Shown: positions 1 through 13,088, counted from the first letter of the stretch. The stretch: 64,000 bases of DNA from Purpureocillium takamizusanense (GCF_022605165.1 NC_063068.1:3472001-3536000), one strand, 5' to 3'. The notes: generated by a model not told the origin, from the sequence alone. Numbers and translations are program-made.

Positions 1-54
1 TCCTTCATTGCCTTGCCTCGTCTTTTTGTTTCCGCGCACCCACCCTCTTGGTTT

Positions 55-85
55 GTCCGTCCGTCCGTCCGTCCGTCCGTCCGTC
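55..85. repeat. (GTCC)n microsatellite
   Basis: About 7.75 uninterrupted copies of GTCC. The same unit recurs as a tract at 8767-8791. Confidence 0.95.
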
Positions 86-282
86 TCGCCTGGGCTGCGC
101 TCGCTGCTGGGGGTTGCAAGTCCATCCCACGTGGGCGAGCGAGCTCACCTCCTCCCCTGCTGCTGCCGCCTCGTTTCAGTCGCTCTTACATTACCCGGTT
201 AGGCAAGCTATTCCGCCAGCTCACTGCACTCTGTTTCTAAGGTATTGCCTAGGCAGTGGTGACTTCTTGTCCCATCTGTCTC

Positions 283-285
<3 letters not shown>

Positions 286-331
<46 letters not shown>
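286..331. repeat. (CT)23 microsatellite
   Basis: A perfect CT dinucleotide run about 100 bp upstream of the hydrolase start codon, followed at once by alternating GC. It is probably in the promoter or 5' UTR. Confidence 0.95.
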
Positions 332-333
<2 letters not shown>

Positions 334-430
334 CGCGCGCGCGCTCACTCGCTCGTCGCATCGAAGCTCGGTCAAGGCCCAGCACCAGAAAGAAAAAGAG
401 AGAAACAAAAGCAGAAGAATACTTGCGCCC

Positions 431-1930
431 ATGGACGTCGTCGCCGGCGGCTCCCTGCGGTGGCCGTCCGCCACGGTGCTCGTCACGACGACGGCCATTG
501 CGACGGCCTCGCTGCTCGTGCTCGCCAGGGCGACGCTCTGGCCGCGGAAGCAGCGCGTGCTGCGCAGCCCGCTGCGCACCGTCCTCCCGCGCGCATCGAG
601 CGAGGAGCTGCAGGGGCTCGTATACCGTCCCGACGAGTTCCCGGGGGCGCGGGACGTGGACACGCCGGTGAGCAAGAAAGGGATCCAACTACCTTGCCTA
701 CCTAGCCCTCTTTTTTCCCGTCGCCGTTTGCCAGCATACGTATATACAGATGGATGCGCGGGGGGCCTTGGGCGACTGCTCTCTCCCCTACATCATGTTG
801 TTGCGGGCTGGCTGAACGGCTGATGGCATTTGACGGCATGGTATGGCATGACGGCTCGCTGACGATGATGATGATGATGATGATGACTAGTATGGCTCTG
901 TGCGCGTGTACGAGTTTGGGCCCGAGGATGGCGAAAAGGTGCTCTTCGTCCACGGCATCAGCACCTCGTGCATCACCCTGGCAAGACTCGCCCGCGCTCT
1001 GGCCGACCGCGGCTGCCGCGTCATGCTCTACGTGAGTTGGAAACTTTGCCCTTGATATGACGGCACCCGAGGGATCTGGAGCTCTTGCTTCGTACAACCC
1101 CGGAACCTCGTGTTTTCCCACATCACTGACGATGGTGGCAGGACCTTTTTGGGCGCGGCTTCTCCGACGGCGTCGGCGACCTCCCGCACGACGAGCGCCT
1201 CTACTCCTCGCAGATGCTCTGCGTCCTCGCCTCGAGCCCCCTCGCGTGGACGGGCCACGGGGCCTTCCGCCTCGTCGGCTACTCCCTCGGCGGCGGCATC
1301 GCCGTGCACTTTGCCAACGCCTTCCCGCGCCTCGTCTCGTCGCTCGTCCTGCTCGCCCCCGCGGGGCTCATCCGCCCGGAGAGCTTCGGCGCCCTCACCC
1401 GCTTCGTCTTCTCCTCGGGCGCCGTCCCCGAGCGCATCCTCGCGCGCATCACCCAGCAGCGCCTGCAGCGGCCCATTGCCGCCTCGCGCCTGTCCAAGAA
1501 CGCCGCCGTCGCTGCCGTCGCCGTCACCGCCGCCGCCGCCGAGGCCACGGACCTGCATTCATCGGGCGGCGGCAAGCACACCGCCTCGCCGCTCGAGGAC
1601 CGCGTGCTCGACTACGTCCGCTGGATGGTGGTCCACCACGAGGGCTTCGTCCCGGCCTTCATGTCGTGCATCCGCTTCGCGCCCCTGACGGACCAGCACG
1701 ACGCCTGGCGCCGCCTCGCCGCCCGCGCGCCCGGCTCCACGGCCGTCTTCCTCGCCGAGGCCGACGAGATCATCGACGTCGACGACTACACGCGCGACGG
1801 CCTCACCCTCGCCGGCGGCAGTGACAACGTCGTCTGGAGGGTCCTCCCCGGCAGCCACGACTTTGTCATGACGCACGTGGACGAGATCATGAAGGAGCTC
1901 GATGCCCTGTGGGGCATCAAGAAGGGTTGA
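431..1930 (+). CDS. Alpha/beta hydrolase with N-terminal membrane anchor
   Basis: Three exons, 431-667, 891-1031 and 1142-1930, joined by two GT-AG introns, give 388 residues. An N-terminal hydrophobic segment (about residues 10-33) is probably a signal anchor. FVHGIS in exon 2 is the usual HG oxyanion-loop motif, and GYSLGG is the nucleophile elbow. Ser174, Asp334 (in EADEIID) and His365 (in GSHDF) are in the right order and spacing for the catalytic triad. The fold therefore looks complete and active: a serine hydrolase, most likely acting on an ester or lipid, but the substrate cannot be read from the sequence. Intron 1 contains a GAT trinucleotide repeat (864-886). The gene converges on the ABC transporter gene, with 338 bp between the two stop codons. 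The exon structure is well supported because all three reading frames join without a stop; the family call is firm and the specific function open. Confidence 0.85.
864..886. repeat. (GAT)n microsatellite inside intron 1
   Basis: A perfect GAT/ATG trinucleotide run ending a few bases before the acceptor AG of the first hydrolase intron. It sits where a polypyrimidine tract would normally be. Confidence 0.9.
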
Positions 1931-2268
1931 ACGCGAGTCGGCGACTCTTGCTTAAGTCGTGAAGGCGTGATCCCTTTTCCCACGCCAAGATGAGATCTTC
2001 GTGGGTTTGCCTTTATGCCTACGCAAGACGATGACCGATGCATTCAAGAAAAAGCAAGCGAAGATGTTGTTTTTGAGCGTCATATTCTCGTCCTCGACAG
2101 TGGAGAGGCTCATTTCAACCAGTATAGGTGCCCAAAATGCTAGTACATAGACAGTCCCCAGATGGCGCGCAATGCTCATGTCTTCTAGAGGTGTGATTTC
2201 CAAAACGCCAATCAAGAGTCTCTCTCTCACATGCGTGCATGTGCTTCCAATTCCGTGTCCCGTCCGCT
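1931..2268. other. Convergent 3' intergenic region
   Basis: Shared 3' flank of the hydrolase (+) and ABC transporter (-) genes. No coding sequence is seen; it must hold both polyadenylation regions. Confidence 0.6.
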
Positions 2269-5200
2269 TCAACGATCGAGGGCTTGGCTTTGGCACTGAG
2301 CATCCCCGTCAGCAAAAGCTTGCGTGAATAATGAGAGCGAGGATAGAGAGATGGCACAGGCACGCTTACCATTTGCCAATAGACGCCCCGTTTGCTCAGC
2401 AGCTCGGCGTGGTTGCCCTTCTCGAGGAGCTTGCCCTCGCCGAGCACGAAGATGACGTCTGCGTTCTGCACCGTCGCCAGGCGATGCGCCACCACCACCA
2501 TCGTGCGACCCTTGCCGGCGCGCTCAAACGCCGCCTGCACGAGCTTCTCGCTCTCCGAGTCGAGCGAGCTCGTGGCCTCGTCCAGGAGCAAGATGTCGGG
2601 GTCTCGGATGAGGGCACGGGCGATAGCCACCCGCTGCTTCTGCCCACCCGACAATGTCACGCCCTTGGAGCCAATGTTGGTGTTGTAGCCCTCGGGAAGC
2701 GACACTATGAAGTCGTGGATCGAGGCGTCGCGACAGGCCTGGTGGAGCTGCTCGTCGGTCACGGCCGTGTCGTCAACACCGAGAAGGACGTTCTCCCTTA
2801 TGGTGCCTGCATGTCACTCAGCTTTTTGTCCGATCTGGTAAGTTGGCATCCGAGAACAAGAATGACCCACCTTGGAAGAGCTTCGCCTCTTGGGCCACAA
2901 GAGACAAGTGCTTGCGGTAGGCATAGGCATTGATTTTGCTAACGTCCTTGCCATTGCACAGAATGCGCCCCTTGTCGAGGTCATAGAATCTGCGGCAATC
3001 GTCAGTCAACAGGGCGCTTGTGAGAATCGCTTTACGCGTGACGAACCTTTCCAAAAGCGAGATAATACTCGTCTTACCGCAGCCAGACGCCCCGACCAGC
3101 GCGGCGAACTGGCCCTTCTCGATAGTGAGGCTGAGCCCCTGAAACACCGGCACATCCCGCGTGGGATACGAGAAGTGCATGTTCTCCAGCTCAATCTTCA
3201 TACCTCCCTGGGTGTCAGGGATGGACTCCTTTTCCGAATAGGTCTCGCGAAGGCGCGATTCCCTCATGTTCAGGATACGATTCGACGCAGCCGTCACCTG
3301 CGCGGCGTTTGGACCAAAACTGAGCCCCTGCCCCGCGGCCTCGCCAGACTGGATCGTTGCCATGAAGCAGACGAAGAACTGCAGGGCCGTGTACTCGCCG
3401 TCGGCCAGGAGCTTGCCGCCGTAATAGAATATCAAAGTCTGGCATGCCAACGATGAGCTGTCGGAAAACGCGAACAGCAGGCTGACCCATCGAGCCTTGT
3501 TAAACGCCGTAACGACATGTCCTCGGCAGAGTTTTTCGAATCTATCGCAGATAGCGTCTTCCGATGTGAGCGATGCGACGGTTCGAAATGCGCCGATTGA
3601 TTCTGAGGCAAACTTGGAGCTCTCGGCAAAGACCTCGTTGTTCATCTTGTCGAACTCAATCTCGTACTTGAACCGCCAGTACGTGGTGGCAATGCTGACT
3701 GGCATGACGACGCAGCAGGCGAGGAGCGCAAGCTTCCATCCAAACGAAAAGGCAATCGCAAGAGACCCGACGAGGTTGAATACGGCGATGTAGACGCTGG
3801 CCATGTTGGGGCCCATGAGCTCTTCCAGTTTCTGCGGGTCTCCTGAGCTCCTGGCCGTCATAGTGCCTTGAGAGTGATCTTCCTCGTCGAAGAAGGACGT
3901 CTTCTGGTGAAGAACAGCCTCAAAATACTGCTTCTGATATTTGGCGCGGATAATGGCAGCCACCTGCGTGGAGGCCAGAAAGCATCCAAAGTAGGCCAGG
4001 CCAGTGCCAATGGCGAGCACGAGCCACATGAGCGACCAGAACTCGCTCTTGCCCTGCATGTCGGTTTCGGTTGGTGAGAAGACGACAACGATCTGGGCAA
4101 AGAGCCATGCCTGGAGCGGGATCGCCGCTCCAGCGCACGCGGAGAAGAAGATGGTGATCGCCATGAGCCACCAATACTGGTTCGACTCGTAGAAGAAGCG
4201 GCCGAAGCTTGTGAAAATGTTTCGGTTCTTTTCCTTCTCATCGGGGCGAGCCTCCTGGTTCTCCGACTTGGCGCGACTCCTCTTGCGCTCGAGCGAGGCT
4301 TTGTCGCCATCAGTGCCGGCATGCTCCTCGCCCGCCTCGGTTGGGCCGCCGAGAGACAGGGCCTGGGCATTGACAAGGGCAGCGTATACTCCGCCATCCT
4401 TGCTCATGAGGCTCTGATGGGTACCGGTTTCGACGACCTGGCCCTTCTTCAGCACCACAATGCGATCAGCCTTCTTGATTGTCGATAGACGGTGGGCGAT
4501 GGTGATCGTGGTTCGGTTCTGGGCAACTCGATCCAGAGCAGCTTGTACTATGCGCTCGCCGCGGACATCTATTGCGCTCGTAGCCTCATCGAGAATGAGA
4601 ATCTTTGGCTTGCGCACAATCGATCGAGCAATAGCAATTCGTTGGCGCTGGCCACCAGATAATTTGGCACCTCCATCTCCCACAATTGTGTTGTAGCCCT
4701 ATGAATAGGATTAGCTCGGGCCTCTGATCTCGCCGATATAAAACCCACATCTGGCAGCTTGTCGATGAATTCGTCGGCAAAAGCCTCTTTGCAGGCTTCT
4801 CTGACAAGCTCCCGTTTTCGTTCCTCTGGCTCCTTCTCCCACTGAGAGCCTATTAGACCGTTTGCCACGTTGGTGAAGATGGTGTCGTTGAAGAGAAATG
4901 GCTCCTGTTGGACAAGGCCGATCTGCGATCGCCACCACTTGAGTTCAATCTCGTCGATGGAGTGGCCAGAAGTGAGAACTCTTCCGCTCAACTGGATCGG
5001 AGGGCCTGTTTCCTCGGGATTGACCTCACCGGGCTCCTCATCATCATCTTCCTCCTCCTCTTCTTGTTCACCCTTCTTCGATTTCTTCTTTTTCTTTTTC
5101 TTCTGTTCGACAGCTTTTTCGATTGTATATTGCTCCTTCAGAGTGTACCATCGCTCTATCAGCCCGACTATGGTGCTCTTTCCAGAACCAGAGGGGCCAA

Positions 5201-6898
5201 CAATCGCTGTAAGCTTTCCTGACTCGATCGTAAGGTCCAGGCTGTCCAGAATTTTTACATGGGGTCGGCTTGGATAGGCGAATGTGACGTTTTCGAACTT
5301 GATGTCGTCCGTGGCTGACACGTCGGGGTCTTTCAAGTGGCCCTTGTTGGGTAAAGGAGCATCAATGACAGTGAAAAATTGGCAAGCAGCCACAGTGGCC
5401 TTTCCAACAGCCAGCATAGGGTTCGAGGTGCGCTCTAGAGAGAAGACTACCATCATCACGGAGAGCAAAACGCTGAGAAGGTTAGAGCGTGATGCTCGTC
5501 GCGAAGAAGGGCTGACTCACACGACAATTGTACCGACATTGTCTAATCTGCCTTCCAGCAGGGATTTAGTGCCATACCAAAAGGCGAGAGCAAAAGCAGA
5601 AAAAACAGAAAAGAACTTTAATTCGTTAGCAAGTGCGGCGTCCTGTTTCAGAGCAGGTGTTTCTCACAATGAGACCAAACTGAAGAGCCACAAATGGGCT
5701 CATGAAGCGGGCGTGCTTCTTGGTTTCTTCGACGAAAGTGGCGTATTTTTGGGCAATGCGTGACTCTGCGCCACAAGCCACAATCATTCGAATGCTATCC
5801 ATGCTCTCGCTCGCGACAGCGGAGGCTTTGGCCTCGGACTGTTGATGTGCCGTATTGGTCAGTTTCAGTACTCAAAGGTGAGACTTTGGGATCGCCCAAC
5901 CTTTGTCATTCGCCCATGGGACTTCACGATCAGAGGCAGCAATATGCTAACAGTGATGAGTATGAAGAGAATCGACGCGGACGTGACCAAGGTCAAGGAC
6001 CAGCTGTAGGTAAAGGCAATGACGATGGCGGCTATAATGGTTGACATAAACTCAACGAACACACCAAGTTTCTCTGAGATGCCCAGTTGAAGAGTGTTGC
6101 TTGTTGTTGTGATGGTACTGGTCGCGTAGCCAGGTGGCATGGAGTCCAGGACATGGATGCTTTGTGCGAAAAGTCGTTGAAGATAATGCAAGCGAATGGC
6201 GGAAGATAGCCGAATCCCAATCATGCGAAAACAAAGCTACATGGCACAAGTCAGTCAAACGAAGGGGCTAGTGTTGGAAGCAATGCTACCTTGTTAATAT
6301 AGTTGAGCACCAGCCGACCCAGGAACAAACCAAACATGTACAAGCTATTCGAGGTCAGCACGAGCACAGGACTTTGCGGCTTAGACACGAGACAGGCGGT
6401 GGGGCTTCAACTTACGATAGACGGCTGAGGTTGCTTCGGAACTGGTCTTGTACGGAGTTGGAGCCACTTGAGTCAAAGGCCGTGAAGTCACCCACAAACC
6501 TGCCTGCGCTACTGTCAGGAATTTTGCCATCATTGCATTGTTGTTGTTTTCCCGCCCAATTTTCAAACTTACCGAAGACTACATTCATCAGGGGTAGCGT
6601 GATGCCTGCGCCTATAGACGCCAGGGAGCCGGCGGCATAGGCGACAAAGTCCCATTTGTTCGCATAGCGAAAGACACGCTGCGATTTGTAAGCATCAAGC
6701 CGGAGGCCAAAGGCGAGCTCGACGCACGAGGTAGTCGTTGAAAGAGGCGGTCCGCTCGGGGCGAGCCTTGGCCTCTGCTGGAGGGGCATCGTGGTCGCCC
6801 TGGGGCGCCAGTGGCGATGGGCTATCGCTCTCAGTTGCCGTCGACGGTGATGTCTTGTCGGCCGACCCATCGGTCGCCTGGCCGGTCGCGGTGGCCAT
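2269..6898 (-). CDS. ABCB-type full-length ABC transporter (MDR/Pmd1-like)
   Basis: Twelve exons on the minus strand (5' to 3': 6728-6898, 6573-6678, 6416-6503, 6290-6344, 5901-6236, 5668-5838, 5521-5615, 4749-5472, 3047-4698, 2871-2989, 2370-2806, 2269-2295) encode 1326 residues, the usual size of a P-glycoprotein-like exporter. The order is TMD1-NBD1-TMD2-NBD2 after a polar N-terminal tail. NBD1 has Walker [10 protein letters not shown] (433-441), signature LSGGQ (595-599) and Walker B ending DE (619-620). NBD2 has GASGCGKTS (1118-1126), LSGGQ (1224-1228) and DE (1248-1249). Both ATP sites therefore look canonical. The family exports hydrophobic compounds, peptides or lipids across the plasma membrane; the substrate is not predictable here. 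NBD1 carries a lysine-then-acidic low-complexity insert at residues 465-497, between Walker A and the Q-loop. One intron (5839-5900) uses a weak GTTGGG donor. The start codon is followed by a 171 bp exon that splices in frame. Confidence 0.93.
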
Positions 6899-8100
6899 GT
6901 TGAGGCTCAGCAATCTATCTCTGGACCATGTTTCGATGCGCAATGAAGAGGAAGAAGTGGCCGGTTAAGCGTGGCCGACATATGCACAAAGTCGAAGACG
7001 CAGGTGACCGTGAACTTCAGGAGGCTTATATGGCACCTACCAGGACGCCATAGTTAGCCATCCTTGAGGCGGCACTAGCAGGGAGGCGGGTTGACGCTAG
7101 ACATGTTGGTGCGGAAGGGTCCAAGGGACGAACCCCGTCTCGCACCCAGCGATGCGAGATACGAATGGCGGCCATACTCCCACGGTGTCTCGGGGCCCAT
7201 CCTACGGGGCTTGAATGCTTGATTAGGTACCAAGTAGTATGTCGGACATCACGAGCGTTACCTGTCGTGGCATCCAATTGCTCAACTCGGTAGCAGTCAT
7301 GGCCTGTCTGTCGTCTTGCTCCCCGACCAGTGCAGGCCAGTATGAACATTGAATGTTTGGTCTTTGGAGGGTGAGCACTGCGCAGCCAACTGAATGGGAG
7401 CCGAATTCCATTGTGGTCGTGCCCAGACCTCGCCTAGGCTCTAGCAAGCAAGGGAGACAAGCACCTCAGGCCAGCAAACGCGCAAGTAGGCCGGTAGGCA
7501 AGAGGCGAAGCAGACGGGCAAGCACCTGACCGGGGTTGAAGGCAAGCGGGCGGTCGGAGGCCATGCCTTGGTACTCGCAGCCTCTGGGGAAGTTCGTCGG
7601 TCATACGGTACCTGAACGGTCTAGTAGAGTTGGCCAAGAGGGACGCAAAAGGTGACCGCGATGTTCCTAATCAGGAAATTCGACACCGTGCGATGCGTGG
7701 CAGCAGGGTGGCGGGACACATCTACGAGCGTCTTGGAAACAGTCGTCAGCTGGCACTCTCGTGGTCGCATTGAGGCAACGAGGATCCGACACTGACGTCG
7801 CAACCGGGGTGACGTGAAAAGCGACCGGTTCGCAAAGGCGCCCGGAGTACCTTCCGGGATGCATCCATGTCCTTGGAGCAGAGGCCTCCATCAAGCTCCC
7901 ACATGCCCCGGAAACACAAGTATCATGGCTGTACCTTACGGAATACCGCCTGCAATAGGGAAGATCTGGCTTTCTGGGAGCTCCTTCCTCCCATCCATGT
8001 ATCGACGGTGCGCGCACTGCATGAGTCACTCATCATTTTGGTTCCGAATCTTGGGAAGGTCCCATCGCCTTGCTCTTCCCATGACGATGTGCAGAGTACT

Positions 8101-8115
8101 ACTTCGTACTTCGTA
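8101..8115. repeat. Tandem overlapping ACTTCGTA words
   Basis: Two ACTTCGTA words overlap by one base (8101-8108 and 8108-8115). Further copies, in either orientation, lie at 12508, 13612, 36255 and 48909, all outside exons. Confidence 0.7.
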
Positions 8116-8766
8116 CAGTGTTCACACACCAGCGCCCGCGGTACATACCACTAGATTAGGCTAGTAGGTACGGGTACGGTAGGCAGTCGTCGCCTGTCAC
8201 CAAGTTTGGGGCCGTTGACGCATAATTCCCCCGCGCGTCCTTGCCATCCATTCGCAATCGATGAGCAATTCCTCGACGGGCATTCGGCGGAGCTGGACGG
8301 AAAGATGGGGACTGACACGGCGCAAATTGCGGCCGCCATGCCGCGCCGCAGCAATACATACAGTATACATACCTACGTGGGTGTGGCGCCTGACGGGTGG
8401 TGTCAAATTCGCCGTGCGTCCGGACGCCTGCCCGGGCCCCGCTAACTCCCCGAGAATCCGAGCCGCTGTCGACGCCCATCCCTGTTTTTTTTTTTTTGCC
8501 GTCGAAGTGCGTTTATTAACTTATTAACTTGCAGGGCGGCATGTCACCGGCCCTGACCACAGGCCCCTCTGAGCGCAGAGCCTCTCCAAGACCCTTGCGC
8601 GCTGGCTGCAGCCAAATTTTGGGGGGCCCAGCGGCCAAACGCGTCTAAATAGACACTCCACGTTCGGTGGCCCCCGGCATGTGTGAACCGTGATTGATGG
8701 GCACGCGGTGCTCCGTCTGCGCCGCCGGCTGCCCCGACATTCCCACCGTGCAGTGATGCTTTCATG

Positions 8767-8791
8767 CCGTCCGTCCGTCCGTCCGTCCGTC
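8767..8791. repeat. (GTCC)n microsatellite
   Basis: About six copies of the tetranucleotide that is also found at 55-85. Confidence 0.9.
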
Positions 8792-11770
8792 CTCGGCAGG
8801 GGCGGCGGCCTTGGTGGGGAATCACCGGCCCGAAGCCGACATTTGCGGGCGGGTCCGTGCTCCGGCCAAGGAGTCGGACTGTCCTCGGACGTGGAACGGC
8901 AGCCCTCGGTAGGGATGAAAGACATTCCCAGGGACAGGACACTCTAGCCAGTGGGAGGGCGACGTATCATGCTATATCCCGCGTAATACCTGCGCGTGCC
9001 TAGAGTGTCTCGCCAATTTTATACTTCCTGGATCCTATATTGTACGGAGCGCAATACTGTTTTCGTCCCTGCCTCACACGCTGTTTCTTTGTAGAGGCGA
9101 GCAGGAGCCGCGTACGCAGCCTTGCATCCCAAAGCATACACACTCCTGGTGAAAACACAGAGGCTTCCGTTTACGCTTGTGTTATTGTTCAGCACGACGC
9201 ACGATTTGGAGGAACATGTTACAGGGTAGGCAACGATCTTCAAGAAACTCGAGACTCCATGTGCACCGGCCCTTGCGACCTCAGGCGCCTTCAACAAAGA
9301 CCATGCGCCGGTCCGATTTAGCGGGGGCATCTGTTTAAGGGTACAACGGGGTAATGTCTCGCAGAGCTTCAGGCACGGGCGGGTCTCGACGCGGTCGACC
9401 AACAAGGGCATGAAATATCACCGCGCATTGTCACTACTTGAGTGACAGGCAGAGAGCCCAGCTACGTCCGTGAGGCTGAGGACCGCCCTGTTTCAGTGAG
9501 AGACTTTGCAGATCGCTCAACAACACGGACCGCAAAGTACAAAGTATACCTTGTGAAAACGTAGGCCACGGTGAATTGCTGTTGGATGACGTCGCGGAGA
9601 AATAATAAGCTTCCTCGCTTGTGCAGCGTAGCCGCTCTAAATTCACCGTATTGTGGCATTACGATTATTGGAAATTAGAGGCCTGTGCTGTCATAAAGTA
9701 TGTATATACTCGGCGTGGAGTGAGGTCCACCACGGCCTGTACTTGCGTGCAGCGGCGCGCGAGCACATGGATGGCCGTTTTCTTTTTTGCATTTTAAAAA
9801 TAGATAGGATTATCCTCGTCGAATGTGCCTGGTCGCCTGGCAATCTTTTGCCCCTTAGTGCTCTTGCAAGCCGATATGAACCGATTTGGCGTCTCGAGCG
9901 TCCGGCATCTCTAAATCACACCGAGTTTATCCCGACAGTGATGCTACGATCCGAATATTAGCTACAGAACCTTTACGCCCTATTTCATTACAAGAAATGA
10001 CATGCTATTACTGCGTATGGCGCAGCCAAGCAGTCATGAGTCGGATACAGTAACAAGCCGGCCCACGCGGACGTGCTGCCGTGTCTGGCCTCGTCCGGCT
10101 TGGCCAGCCGCCCCGTAGAAGCTGTTAAGTAATAGAAGCAAGTTATTACCAGGTACGTAGCTAGTAGGGTCACTGATGTGTCGCAGATGCGGCGCCGATC
10201 GGTCTGCCGCGCCACGAGGATATCAGATTCATCGCCAGCTCCACGGCGAGGTTCGCGGGCCGGCCGTGCTAGTTAACGGTAATTAGTAGGCCGGCAATGG
10301 GCCTGGTGCCTGATTTGAGCCTTGATGCCCACCAGCGCGGGCGCAATTTCCAGGGCCAGATCGACCCCCCGCATTGCACAGATTAGGACAGAGTACGACG
10401 ACTCAGTAGTAATTGCCAAGTTAGCAATTCAGTACAGTACAGAACTAGCAGCAGTCGAGGAAGCGTGGGCGCGCTTGTTTGTGATGGCCTCGTCCCTGCC
10501 TGGCGAGGCCCCTGCCTCTACGGCCCGAGCGCCGCGGCGAGGCGCTCGATGCAGTCGACGCGGGACAGAGTTGCCCTGGACCTGGTGTAAGGATGGAGAT
10601 GTGCTGTGCCTCTTCTGCACGGGGACGTGGACTGTCACAACTCGTGCCGCGGGCTACGTACTAAGGCTGCAGGTGACGGCGGAGCCAAGGGAGAGAGGAA
10701 GACACACACACGCACACATACTACACGGAGAAAAAAAAATGAAAAATAAGGAAGAGGAAAAAACAAATCTCAGCCTCTTTCCGTAACTGCGTGCAGGAAG
10801 GAGGAGTGCGTGCGCTCGAGCGTTTTTGTGCGGGCGCCTCGGCCGCGATGTTGCTCTTGCCAGGTTCGTGCTACTACTACGAACTGCCACTGGCCGGCGT
10901 TTCGTGTGGCTCCAACGCAGCGGCCAGAGAGACGAGGTTCGTGCGCTGCAGGAACGAGAGCCAACGGAAGCAAGACCTTTAGAAGCGATTGATTGGCCGG
11001 AGCTTCCCTCGATGAACTGAAGGGCTTTCGCTCTTGGCCATGTGGCCGTGACCGTGCAGTCGACGACGCCCGCCCGGTCGGTCGGTGCAAGCAAGGGCAG
11101 GTAACAGCGCACAGAAGAGGGTGGCGGACGAAGCAAAGTCGAGGGAGGCTTGCGAACAGCCGCCCCCCTTTTTGTCTCGGTCGTTGATGGCGGGGGGGGG
11201 AAGTGATTGTCGTTTTCTTCTTGTCGATTGCGGCCATGTACGTTTGTAGCTGCAGGCTGCGGGCTGCGGGCTCGGTTTGGGAGAGAGAGGGGGGGGGGGG
11301 GGCCATCAGCATCAACGTCATCAACTTCACCAGCGCGTGGAGGGCGGGCCAGCCATCGCACGATGGATGCATCCCCGTTGTAAAGGGTGTTTCTGACCCC
11401 ATCAATCGATACAATAACCAGCCATGTCTCGATGCCAGACCCCCAGAACCCCACGATGGCGGGGGCGGTTGGAAGAAGCTCCGCCTACAGCGCAGGGGGG
11501 GTTAAAAAGAATAGAAGTAAAAAAATTCATGAGGCACGAGAATGACAGCGGTGATGCACGGACAGCCTGCCCGGCGGGCGGCCAGGAGCGCATGTGGTGG
11601 AGTGCGTTACGGCGACGACTCGACTTTCTCGTTCAGCACGTTAGGGACCCGAGACAAAAAACGACCTACAATCCCGGCCTCGAACTGCGAGAGGTCGGAA
11701 ACGAACTCCTTGTCCCAGCACGCCCCGCGCCGCCGCCGCCGCCGTGCCGGGTGAGCATGTGGGATGAGAT

Positions 11771-11805
11771 GGCATGGCATGGCATGGCATGGCATGGCAT
11801 GGCAT
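11771..11805. repeat. (GGCAT)7 pentanucleotide repeat
   Basis: Seven perfect tandem copies of GGCAT in intergenic DNA. Confidence 0.95.
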
Positions 11806-12351
11806 CCCGGCGACCCAGTCCACCGACCTGGAAATCCACCAGGCTACATATGTACGCACAGGCTTACCAACACGTCGTCACAGCGGAGCCAGGCAACACA
11901 GTTTGCTGCTCGGAGCACAAGGTAGTTACTTAGTTAGTTACTAACCTTGATATACTTACGTACCACTCCCTTCGCGGCGCTGCGCCATACTAAGTCACTA
12001 CCAGTGCTACCATATGGGTACGATAAAGTCAAAAATCTAGGTTATCCTTATTACTGGCAATATCTTGGAGATCCATCGACGCTAATAATCAGGGGGTCAT
12101 CGGAGGCGGGTCCGCTCTAGCCAGGGACAGGGGGACGACGTGACAGCTCTGCCGAGCGATCCCTGATGATGAGCTCGGACGTTGCCGCCTTCTGGGGGAT
12201 GTTTCTGTGCTACTGTACCGAGTACGTAGGTGGTATTCCATGTACCGAGGCATTCCCCTGTTGACCCGGTCGCTCGCTCCAAACGTTCCTCGCGGGGAGG
12301 GACGCTTGCGCTTCCGTTGCCCCATCATGATCCCCCCTCCTCCCACGCCTT

Positions 12352-12369
12352 GGGGGGGGGGGGGGGGGG
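12352..12369. repeat. Poly-G run (18 G)
   Basis: Uninterrupted homopolymer of about 18 G on the plus strand. Its length may be inexact because such runs are hard to sequence. Confidence 0.85.
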
Positions 12370-13000
12370 AGGTGGGTTGCTTTTGTTTGCTGCAGTTGGC
12401 GATGCGTCGATGCCAAGTCCGCAAAAGAAAAAGAAAGAAGGGGAAAGAGGGGGAAACGGGGAGAAGAAAACTCTTCTTTTTTTTGTCGAAGCCTCTTGAT
12501 GGAATCGTACGAAGTACGTTGCTGTAGTGCTGCTGGACAAAACCGGCGAGAGCAAAGTGAGGCCCAGTATTGACGATATTGCACCACCATCTCGCCCCTT
12601 GCGACAGAGGGGGGTTACTTGCGCCGTGTCCCTCCAAAGCCACACACGCCATTTTTCGTATTTGACATCCATGGCCAACCTGCTGGAGTCAGTATCAGTT
12701 TGTATGCACGAACTACACGTCCGCCAAGGAATGCGGCGGGAGGACATCTCGGTTGCTTGCTCGCTCGCTCGCTCGGACGGGGATGGGCAAGGGGGGAGGG
12801 GGGAGAGAGGGTCTGTCTGTTTGGCCCCCCTGTTGTCTGTCCCCGGCGTTGCTCGACTGAGACACCACCACCACCCGTCCGTGGACGCCGGCCTGCCTCT
12901 CTGTTTTTTCTTACAAAAGCCCATCTGACTCGACCGACCCCCCCTGCCCCCCTGCCTTGGCCGGCTTGATCTACCCGACCGACCTCTTTGTGGGGTGGGG

Positions 13001-13088
13001 AGAAGAGGAAGAGGAAGAGGAAGAAGAGGAAGAGGAAGAGGAAGACGAAGAAGAAGAAGAAGAAGAAGAAGAAGAAGAAGAAGAAAAA
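13001..13088. repeat. Purine-only GGAAGA/GAA tract
   Basis: About 88 bp made almost entirely of A and G, beginning as hexanucleotide GGAAGA-like units and ending as GAA triplets. One pyrimidine interrupts it, near 13046. It gives spurious poly-Glu, poly-Lys and poly-Ser frames. It lies about 1.2 kb upstream of the gene at 14326. Confidence 0.95.

Larger units (their letters stand above)
1..430. other. Upstream region of the alpha/beta hydrolase gene
   Basis: No coding sequence is supported here. The stretch holds a GTCC tetranucleotide repeat, a long CT tract that runs into a short GC-alternating stretch, and then a purine-rich segment (about 380-420) directly before the ATG at 431. Pyrimidine-rich leaders of this kind are common in fungal promoters and 5' UTRs, so this is probably the promoter and leader of the downstream gene. 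Confidence 0.5.
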
